Origin: Phallusia fumigata
Taxonomy: Eukaryota > Chordata > Ascidiacea > Phlebobranchia > Ascidiidae
Reading direction: 5' to 3'
Length of the DNA: 26,577 nucleotides
NCBI GenBank assembly: GCA_008931825.1
Contig: QXVZ01005873.1
Location: forward strand, 1-26,577
Positions 1 through 9,500 of the stretch are shown piece by piece. A program made the translations under genes and the position numbers. Each line of letters opens with the position of its first letter. The first letter of the stretch is position 1. The notes under the pieces are model-generated. The model was not told the origin of the DNA. It worked only from the letters and a program-made list of their open reading frames with translations, and ran no database searches.

Positions 1-1093
1 GTAAGCAAGAGGGATCAACATGACTTCCGCCTTTGGAAGTTTCGGAGTTTCTACAAACAAATCATATAAAATAGCCCACTATTTCTCATGCTAACTATTT
101 AAACCGAAGGTGCACGACCTAGTATTACGCCGTGTCAAGTACACGTAAACGGCAAGATTGAAGCGCGGGCAAACTGAAAACTGAACACAATAGTGTTAAT
201 TAACTACTGGAGAGACGTACGTAGTTCACAACTACACAAACTAATAAATGGCTGATTGTTGCAATTGCCGAAAACAACGAGAGAAACAAACCGAAAAATA
301 CTATTTGTCTTTTTAGTAAAAATAAACTGGCGCTGTCGCGGGCTGCATTCCTGGTCACAACCGGAGCCTACCAGGGCCTAAACCATTCTGGTTCGCTGGC
401 AATACCTCCTTAACTTTAAAGTTAAAGTGAATTAAAGCACCCTCTCGCAACATCATCACAAAATACAAATACAACATTTGAAACAATAATCCATTTTGAA
501 AAGCAAAAATTTTAGTAATGGTAGTGATTCAGTCAAAACTGTCTTCTCCTGCGGTTATGACACAAGCCTTCAATTTTATTAGCGCTTATTTCGTCGTAAA
601 TATTTTGCTGCATAGCCTTGCTTGTTCTATCAGCACATATAGTATTGGTCACACGAAGGTTATACGTAACTGCTGTTTAATTAAAGCACTTACTGCCCCG
701 ACTTTGAAAATCCCGTTTCTTTGATGCGGGTGGGTGAAGTACTTTGTTGTACGTGTGATATAAGAACACGTATTTTGTTTTGTCCGGGTAAACTCCAATC
801 CTTCTGGTCTCGTCAATCTGTCAGAAACAAATACCAAGTTTGGCTAACACACATGCGGCTAACCATCATATATCTCTACTTACCACGTATTTATCGACGG
901 GTATATCAAACGTTACGTAAATCATCCATCCAAAAGCATAGGTCTCTGTTAAAGGAACGCTGATTTCGGCTCGAAACTCGCCTGGCCATTCGTCCTTGAT
1001 TACAAACGTTGCCGGGACTGTCTGGCTGCTGGACAACCTTAAACTACCAAAAAGCAATGCGCAAATACTTGCAAAGGCGGCGTTCTGCATCAT
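1..1093 (-). CDS. 5' exons of a secreted protein with a CBM2-like carbohydrate-binding module (partial, runs off left edge)
   Basis: Proposed exons: 884-1093, 694-817 and, less surely, 1-50. Exon 1 starts at the ATG at 1093-1091 (two Met in a row) and gives a hydrophobic signal peptide over about residues 1-23, then a module starting with Trp in DEWPGEFRAEISV and continuing through FGWMIYVTFDIPVDKYV. The donor at 883 reads GTAAGT. Exon 2 has a good acceptor at 818 and continues in phase with KYVFLYHTYNKVLHPP and a DFQSRG end, then GTAAGT. This order (W..GF.A, GW, V..F, N..L, F.G) is the pattern of family 2 carbohydrate-binding modules; the second aromatic that is usually Trp appears to be Tyr. 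Some invertebrate GH9 cellulases carry an N-terminal CBM2, and tunicates handle cellulose, so a GH9 enzyme or tunic protein is inferred. Exon 3 is supported only by a TTTGTAG acceptor and an open in-phase reading. No catalytic domain is visible here. Confidence 0.55.
51..693. other. Presumed intron of the CBM2-like gene
   Basis: This stretch lies between the proposed second and third exons. I saw no conserved reading frame on either strand. The plus-strand open frame at 518-724 is AT-rich and resembles nothing I know. A short perfect palindrome-like stretch (taactttaaagtta) lies near 411-424. Confidence 0.4.
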
Positions 1094-1200
1094 ACTTCCA
1101 AAAAATTGCCAAAACTTACATCTGGTGCGTGTCTGTAACGTTTGAACTCTGTATGAAGTGTGAAGCCAGCGTGCTGCGAGCACAGTCGCTACGATATACG

Positions 1201-1485
1201 TCAGAGTGCCCCAAGGCGATCTGAGTAAGTCATCAGACTTTTAATGTGTAAGTTCGCTGCAATTGTGGCCAGAAGTTCTCTGTCTGCGCTCGCTGGAGAG
1301 AAGTACGAGCAGGGATAATTGTCAGGCCGGTCGAGCAGGTTTGTTCGATCGTTGATCACCGTTTTTATGTCGCTGACCACTATGTCGTCACAAGGCAATG
1401 ACGTTGCTGGTGTTTTTTTATTTTGGCAGTTGAACGCAAATTGGAATACCAAGGTTATCGCCGTACTTGGAAATTCAAAATTCAT
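1201..1485 (-). CDS. Unassigned 94-residue open frame, possible exon or small secreted protein
   Basis: From the ATG at 1485-1483 the frame runs 95 codons to a TGA at 1201. Its base composition is richer in GC than the surroundings and codon use looks balanced, unlike chance AT-rich frames nearby. The first 20 residues are mildly hydrophobic (MNFEFPSTAITLVFQFAF), which could be a weak signal peptide. Three Cys follow (FNC, LPC, YPC) and the rest is polar. It ends about 108 bp upstream of the CBM2-like start codon on the same strand. I recognise no family. It could be a terminal exon, a small gene, or chance. Confidence 0.22.
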   Translation of the reverse strand: MNFEFPSTAITLVFQFAFNCQNKKTPATSLPCDDIVVSDIKTVINDRTNLLDRPDNYPCSYFSPASADRELLATIAANLHIKSLMTYSDRLGAL

Positions 1486-2428
1486 TTTTAACATTTGCAT
1501 ACAAGCGGAGTAAGAAAAACCAAACAGTCTCCTTTTTCGACAAACAAGTCGGGGGAAATATGGAATGTGACTTCGATGCAAATCGGCGGAAGTAGAATGC
1601 AAAGATCGTGATTAGTTTGAAAGGAATCGTGAAATAATAAGTTAAATGCAACCTTGTTTTCAAACTCTATATTTTCAGACTCGAAGGGCTACTTTTTTAA
1701 TTGATCAAAAGCGGATTCTGTTCAGTTATGCTTGCATATTGCGCCTCGATATGATTTACTCTTTCTAGCGCTTTTACAGCTGAAAAAGCTGTGAAAACTA
1801 TAAGACCGAAAGATTCGTAAACAGTTTTCTTAGCTTTATGGTTCGTTTACTAAAAGTACAGTTTGCAAAACGTACAATGTTGCGAAAAATAATTAGGAAG
1901 TAATGTCACCAACCTTTAAAAATCAAACACAGAAATATATGGTTGCTATTACCGAGTAAAAGCAGAGCTTCAATCATCACAGAATGTTTTGAGATGAACG
2001 CCTATATATGCAAGCTCATTGCTAAAGATAAAAGCGTGGTTTATACAGATAAGTATTGATGCGAATACAACGCTAAGCCTGATTTGCATTGAAGGCCGGA
2101 GCAAACGAAAAAAAGTGAAAGCACCGCAAGTAACATCAATTTCTTGGTACATGATAATTCACCAGCAAAGAAAGGTCAGTTACGTCATCGCATAACAGCT
2201 TGGACGTCCACGTCACAACTAACGCTTTTGTGTGGGCAGTAAAAAAAGGTTTTGGCAAATCATGAAATGTTTTTAAAGGTAGGTCACAAAACGTTGTTCA
2301 AATGTCCTTAGTCAAGGTTGGTCACAGTTTAACTGATGTGCGAATTGTTGTTAAGTAGATGCATAAAGTAATTCTATTGATTTTATCTCTGTTATATTTT
2401 TAACTGTAATACAAGGGACGGATGTTTG
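1486..2428. other. Region without a supported gene
   Basis: AT-rich sequence. The only minus-strand frame of note is a 60-codon one at 1970-2152 (hydrophobic middle, no known motif). I saw no terminal repeats, RNA gene or clear splice-linked exon. Confidence 0.4.
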
Positions 2429-3033
2429 TCACATTTTAGGGGCAATTCCATACAAAAAACAATTACTTCTTGCGGTTGCATGGGGGCTTATAAGTCTCAC
2501 TAAAAAACGAATAGGATTTAAGGCATTTAGTAAACGACCAAATATAATGAAGTTTACCAATGCAACAACACCATACAACGCGTGTGAAAAGATACAAAGG
2601 CCCATGTTATATATGAGCTGGTATTGCACACAGTGGAGGAAACACTTCATACCGTACCACGGGGTCACAAAAGTCAAAAAGAAAGTAGGGAAGCAAAAAA
2701 ACAGCCCCAGCATAAAATTGTTTTCGTCAAGTAACACTAGAATAAATTTAAACTTGGATTTGTCTGTAAAGCGGTTTACAGGTAAAGTTTTGGGTTTTCG
2801 GCAATTCGGACAATCAGATCTGCCTTAAGAAAGGGTGATTCACTTTTGCTAATATCAAGTATTTTGACGAGGGGGCGTAGAAAAAAGAATCCGGTATATG
2901 TAAATATATATAGGGTCAGGAACACTGTCGTTCTTAAAAGCAGGATCGTTAACGAACAAATTACTTTGGATTGTTCATTGATACTCGAAACGCGCACCAA
3001 CAAATTCCAACTTTGCGAAAATCCAGAAATAAA
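2429..3033 (-). pseudogene. Two hydrophobic open frames out of phase; possible remnant of a multi-pass membrane protein
   Basis: Minus-strand frame A (3033-2776) encodes a 75-90 residue stretch with one strong membrane segment (TVFLTLYIFTYTGFFFLRP). Frame B (about 2824-2429) continues immediately downstream in another phase with SDCPNCRKPKTLP, then two or three hydrophobic segments (LGLFFCFPTFFLTF, YGVVALVNFIIFG) and an NALNPI motif that loosely recalls the TM6-TM7 end of a GPCR. No intron of realistic length with compatible phases joins A to B, so a frameshifted pseudogene, a sequencing error, or chance hydrophobic reading of AT-rich DNA are all possible. No function is claimed. Confidence 0.2.
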
Positions 3034-3552
3034 TTACGACATTACAAGAAAAATCGTCGATTCTGGCGACGGTTCTGTAAACAAGACGCTAAAGAAACAC
3101 TTGCCCGCGTAAACACACAGATATTTTTGCGATTGTAACTTAGGTCCACACACAAAACGCGTGGTACTAAGCGAAACGTAGATTCTACGTACTAGCGACA
3201 AACCAATAGTCGTTTTTACTTTGAGACAGTGGATTCAAAACGAATAAAAACAGTTTGTAATGATCACAAGCGTTTGCAAAACACAATATGACCACCGTAT
3301 ATTGTTAAGTTTGTTTACTGACAAAAACTTGTTTTGAAGCAAGACTGTTACGGGACTTTGTGAGGAACATAAGATATCGAAGTAGTCTGTGAAAACTTAA
3401 TGGATTAAACCAGTTCGTGCGGGTTAAAACCGGTTCATCACTTGAAGCACGTTGAGGCATCGTATCATTGCACGCATGGATTCAACCTTCTGTAGCAAGG
3501 CAGTATCTCACTCTCTAAAAAGTGATTGGATCACCATGGAAACTGGAAGTTT
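3034..3552. other. Region downstream of GRIPAP1 without a supported gene
   Basis: Nothing coding is supported. The far right end, just before 3553, would hold the very short 3' UTR of the GRIPAP1 gene if the AATAAA overlapping its stop codon is used. Confidence 0.4.
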
Positions 3553-3557
3553 TTATT
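3552..3557 (-). terminator. Candidate poly(A) signal overlapping the GRIPAP1 stop codon
   Basis: The minus strand reads AAG AAA TAA AAA, so AATAAA begins inside the last Lys codon and contains the TAA stop. If used, the 3' UTR would be only about 10-30 bases. I saw no other AATAAA on this strand close downstream. Confidence 0.3.
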
Positions 3558-6500
3558 TCTTCGCAAGTTGCATCGACAAATTTGCGAGATCCTGTTTCAG
3601 AAAAAAATTCGAAGTGTAAATTTTTGCGAACTTTTTGGGTGATTTATTGTCTAGAAAATATGAAAAATCTTGCTTGTTTAGAAGTTAACCTGTTTTCGAT
3701 TTTCAACCGTTGATTAACCCCTATGAAAGGTGATGACCACGCGGTCTGTTATAACAGGGCAACCTTCATTATCGTCTCAAAAAACATATCTTTGTCGTTA
3801 CATTAAAAACTGGAAAAATCACTAACTTCCTTCAGTGCCATGTTTTTCGTCATTTCTTCCTCCAACATTCTCGTCAGTTTTCTGTTCAGTTCACGAATAT
3901 TGGCGACATCGGCGTCATCCTGTCCTGTTATGACGCTTCGAACTCGATTCCTTATCGAGCGTGACGATCCAAGCTCCTCGTTCGATGCCTTCACTTTGTG
4001 AACATCTACAAATTTTGGACGATGCAAGTAATTTTCAGAGTTCTGTAGTAGGAGTTTTGTAAATAAAGATCCTTGGTTTGCGAGAAAAAAGAACTATTTT
4101 ATTGAAACAGAAAATCTTTTCAGGTATTTTTCGATGTGTTTTTGTGTGTTTCTTGAAGTGTTTGAAATCTACGACATCCAAAAAAATAATTCACTCACCG
4201 GTTCTGGTGTGTTGCACGTATTGTTGGATGAGCTTGGTTTTCTCCATCAACTCATCAGCCATCGCGCCCGCACTTTCCTCCAGGTGTCGCACTTGCTCTT
4301 CAAGTTGCCATTTTTCTTGTTGTAACACAGTGACACGTGACAAGAGGTCACGGCTTTCAGCTTTGCTCACGTTCACACTGGCAACCGGTGTCGAAGACAA
4401 ACTGTTTGTACCCGCCTGGAATAAAGCCGATTTTGAAACCGATCGTTGTTCACTGTATTCAATCTGTGGTCTCGACCCCCATAGAGGTGGCGCAGTTTTT
4501 TCCCTGGGGTCGCAAATTCTTTGTTAAGAGAAATGAAAGTGCAAATTTCAGAAGACCGTAATCGTCCATGTTCACTGCTACGACATACAACTGAGACTCG
4601 TATATAATTAGACCGAAAATTTTTGAGGAGGTCGTTGATTAGATTGAACAGATATAATGGGTAGCGGTGTGGCCAAGGTTGAAAAGAACTGACGAAGTAG
4701 AAGCACATCCTCGAAATTACTGCAGATTTTGCACAAAATCCTACGCGCCTAAATTTAAACCCACCCTTATAAAACTATTTGTACACGACACTATATAAGT
4801 TAAACTACAGACTGCTTACAAGAATTTACTTAGGAGTGTTACAACAGGCTGGTGTAATGTAAACTAATCCGCATTAAACTTATTGTAAGTGGCGGTAATA
4901 TCAGAAAAACCAAGCATGCTGCAGCGTCTTATAACCGCTTGTATTCTCGATGCTAATGCTCTTTCTGGCTGCAGTGTAATACGTGACGGATTAAGCAACT
5001 TTTACCTTCGGTATAAAACAGGGGTCTCAAACTCAAATGTCTTTTAGAACCAAGTGAAAACTTTCAAGTAACTCGAAGGCCTTTTGTTGCAGTGAATTTT
5101 CAAATGTCAAATACTACACATGCTTGCTCTTTTACTAGTGTGTTACTGCGCTTTGGGTATTTACAAAATGTTAAATGTTTTAAAATGTTTCACGGGCCGC
5201 ACAAAAAGACCCGACGGGCCGCGTGTTTGAGACCCCCCGGAATAAAAAGTGTCCTTGGGCTGGTCGTACCGGTCTTTAGGCTGGTGTACATCAGTGCGCA
5301 CGTATTTGACTTGTGGACGTTGACAAATACCAGCTTAAGGAATTCAAAGCCACCAGCTGCGTACCATGGTTACAGTTTAAACAAAAAATGTATTATATGT
5401 ACAATCCGAAATATTACCTGCGAATGTGAGTCACTCTGTTTGCTTGTCGACATAAAATCGCGAAAACTGAAAGAAGAAACGGAACTTCCATCTCCACCAG
5501 TAGCCGATGTTTCGTGCCCGTCAACTACTTGTAACAATTCCTCCACGTCTAGAAACATGTACGTTTGACTTAAAAAGCATGAATGCCCGATGGTTATTTG
5601 GTACAAGACAAAAGTTTGCTTTGCCTAGCTTTACTTACTTGACTGGTTGGACGAAAATTCTTGCAACTTTTCCTGAAGTTTTTCGTTCCGCTTTTTTTCT
5701 ATCGCAAGTTGTCGCTTCAGATCCTTAAGCTGTGAAAAATACGTCTTACTATAACTAACAGGTTTTAAAATGTCAGTCGACACAAACATGAACCTACAGC
5801 AGTGTGTCCTTTCTTTTCTACTAGTTTCTGTTTGCTTTTCTCATCCTGAATGTCTTGCTTTAGTCGATCCTTCACTTCTTCGCGCTTTTGGATTTCTTCA
5901 TTGGCCTGCGCAAGTCTCCCCTTCACTTCGGCAATCTCTTCATCTTTTTGCGACAATCGAACTTTCCCACCCTAAACATAAACGACACCCTAACAAAATC
6001 TTACAGATTGACAATACGTTTGTCCGGCTGTATATTAAGAAACATAGATTTGCAACGATAAATTAAATATGCCGTTTTAAAAATTTCACGTTTTGGGGGC
6101 CTGTGGGTGAACTGGGGTAAAAAGTTGTTAGTGCACAACTTCAGATACCCATCTATTATGTGTAAAAATTTGAATAAATTTGGACGACTCTTTCTTGACC
6201 AAAACGTGAGAACAAACTCGCGTTAGACAAAAAAAAGAAATAAAGAAAAAAAAAAACAGAGTAAAAACAATGTGTCCCCTTCGTGGAAGGGGACCCATAA
6301 TTAACGTATCAATAGCAGCTTTAAACTGGTTACCTCAAGTTCCTTTACATGAAGCGATTTCAGATCTTGTATTTCCTGCAAATGAGCCACTTGCTTTTCT
6401 TCGGCAACTTTCTCAGCATCTTTTAACGCACGTTCGAACCAGCCCCGCGAGTTTTCCACCGACGAAATATTCGATTGCAAATCACGAAGTTGTTGTTGGA

Positions 6501-9500
6501 TGGAATCGATTTCTCGCGTCTTTGTCTGTCACGAAACACAGTCGGCTTGATTGTTGGAGGCAATCGATTAATCTCGTTTTTGAACTATCATTTTGCTATT
6601 TGGCTAGGAGGCTATCTCTTGGATAATCCGACAAAAATATAAATAGCAACCTATGCGGATCTTACTTTATTACGGTTTTAGATTTTCCTACTTTAGAAAA
6701 TCACATGTAGTTAAACAGCCTGATTGTTTTTTTATGAATATCTTATGAATAAAATCAGATTTAACTTTTTACAAAAGATTACACCACTTCAAAAGTTTAA
6801 TAAAAAGTTTGGAAAGGCAGCAAAAAAACAAACAAAACATGTCTCAGTGATTATAACCACCGCCTAGCTCCCTATGATTCAGGTTTACAGGATTTAAAAC
6901 CTTAGATTCAAAAGCATATATCTCGGATCAGCCACACCCAAGTAAAATTTCAAACGCAACAGTGGAAGTCCATTATGAATATTTATTTTTGTTGTTAAAT
7001 ATTCAATTTTGTTGTTTAAACCCACTGTGACGATCAATGTAAATCTGGTCAATAGGCCTTACACAACGCCGTTGCTTCAGGAAATAGATACACAAACAAC
7101 GTTATTCTTTTAGCTGGCATAGTTCCATTTTATAATCAGGACACGTTCTGATCATTAAGTTGCAGGATTTTGAAGTTTGTTTTCAATAAATTAAGGCAGA
7201 GATTTTAGTTTGGGCAAATCTGTTGGTTGGCCAAAAGCCAGTACGCAGCTAGCATTTTTCTATTCGTGATTGTGTAAAGTCGCAAAAACACGTCTGTTTA
7301 CAAGTTCAAAATCTTGTTTAAAAGGTAAGCGGTTTAACAGTTTCTTGTACAGCGTTCTATAGAGATAATCTTCACAAGTTTTGTAAAATTACTTTAATGT
7401 GGAGAAAAAATTTACCCGATCTTGATGATTCATTCTGATCAGCTCCTGCTCCTGACGTTTGCAAGTCTCCTCCAAAACTTTTTGCTTCTCCACGTACGTT
7501 TCCGTCGTCCGCTGGGTGGCGCTGTCGAACTCAGCTTGCATTTCGACGATTCGCTCCGTAAACTTTGCGTTATGCTCCTGGGATTCGATTGCCTGCTTGT
7601 CCATCACCTTTTTACGCTTCTCCGCCAGCTGAAAATAGTAAAGATATTTTTGTTTTCAGCCCCACAGAAAGTAAATGTCCGTAATAACTNCTGGGATTCG
7701 ATTGCCTGCTTGTCCATCACCTTTTTACGCTTCTCCGCCAGCTGAAAATAGTAAAGATATTTTTGTTTTCAGCCCCACAGAAAGTAAATGTCAGACTTAA
7801 ATGTCAAATGTTATATCACTTGGAAAAAAATATATTTGCCAATAAAACACGTCTATGGCAAGTTGGTGGAGAAACACCTAGTCATGCAAGCGCAATGAAA
7901 CAAAAATGCTCTCAAAATCTGTGAAACATGTTTGGAGTTATACATATTCAAATCCGTTTAACCAACTTGCAATTTCCAAGGCCCTAAAAAAACAGTTAAC
8001 CTCTTTCGCTTCCTGGAGTTCGTGGCGAAGCTTCTCGTTATCGTGTTCCACTTGATCGACTCGCTGCAGCAAGGCGCCGCTTGCCCGCGCGTTCTCCTCA
8101 AACTTGGTCACCGCGTCATCGCGTTCTGTGGCTGCTTTTTCCAGTCGGGCGTTCAGTGAAGCGATTAGTGATTCGAATTTGCTGGTTTGTGATGTTTGCT
8201 CGAATCGCAGTTGCTCTTGCGATGACAGGCTCTGAAACAATGGGTGACGTTAGGTTAAAGGGAAGGTTAAGTTAAGTTAACTATTTACTAATTGCATATG
8301 GTGTAAGCAGCCTCTACTGCTTTACATCACTACAAACCACATCAGGCAGTGCATACTTAAGCACTTTTGTTTATATTTAACTACCATTACAGAGAAACTC
8401 TTCAAAATTTAAAGACTAAAATATGAATAAAACTTTTCTTAAAATAGATTTCACAGATATTAATCAAATCAAACTGTGCATAAGTATAGGCAAAATTATG
8501 TAAATTAGTTCTATATTGGTGTAAGTTGTGCTACCTGCTGAGCCTCTTCTAAACATTGCTGTAATTGATCTTTTTCGTGAGCTATAGTTTTTTTGTCTTC
8601 TTCCAGTGCACCAATTTGTTGTTGAAAACTTGCCATGCTTGCTTGTTGCTGCTCCAGTAAGTTGTGCGAAGTTTGCAAAGCCTATAAAATACACAGTTTT
8701 CAGGGTGCCAGTACACCTAATGGGCTGCCACAAAATTACACATTTATAACAAGCAACAAAGCAGTTGCACAGCATATGTTATTGTTTTTTCATACACTGC
8801 CTAATGAAGAAATTTCATTGGAAAGTTTTTCCTTTTCTACTTGCATCTGGATTGTACTTGATTCCCGTAGTGCAGTTATTTCACTTGCCTTGTTTCTAAA
8901 CACAGACCATCATGTGCAATGCTTTACAAATATGCAAAAATATATTAATGTTGCCATGTCATTTTGCAAACTAAACACAACAGCCGATTTTATCAATTTA
9001 TTGTAACAATTGAGAACAGACTATTATTTAAGTTGGAAATGAATCATGACACTCCATCACTCACTGGCATTCTTTAAACAAATTTTCTTTCTCATCTTGC
9101 AGTTGAACATATGAGGCCTGTTTCCGGTCAAGCTTTTCCCGATAACTTTCAATTTCAGTGTTGAGTGCTTTACATTCTGTCAAGCGTCGATTCGTTTCCT
9201 CATCCAAAGCAATTTGCAATAGACTCTTTTCCTCTCGTTCAGTTTCATATTGCACCTTTATGTCTGTTCAAATACAAAAATTTCAGCTAGTTTTTTTCTT
9301 GAAAAAATGCCTATTATTATACCTTGCAGTCCCTGTAATTGCTGCTTTAACCTTTGGCACTGTGCTTCAGCATGCAACAGTCTTTCGTCAGTCACAATTG
9401 ATTGAAATGAGTTATCAGAATGATTTGTTGTAGAAGTGTCATCATGTATTGATGATTCACCATCAACCTGTTGCAGATACAACAGTGTACAATTTTATAT

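Noticed and set aside
4440-4520. Motifs cgaccccc and ctggggtcgc as ends of a further hAT-like element
   Set aside because: They could pair, but I could find neither convincing terminal repeats nor a target duplication.
4078-4561. Plus-strand open frames of 149, 63 and 74 codons
   Set aside because: They are antisense to GRIPAP1 exon 16 (4199-4415), whose product clearly matches the family.
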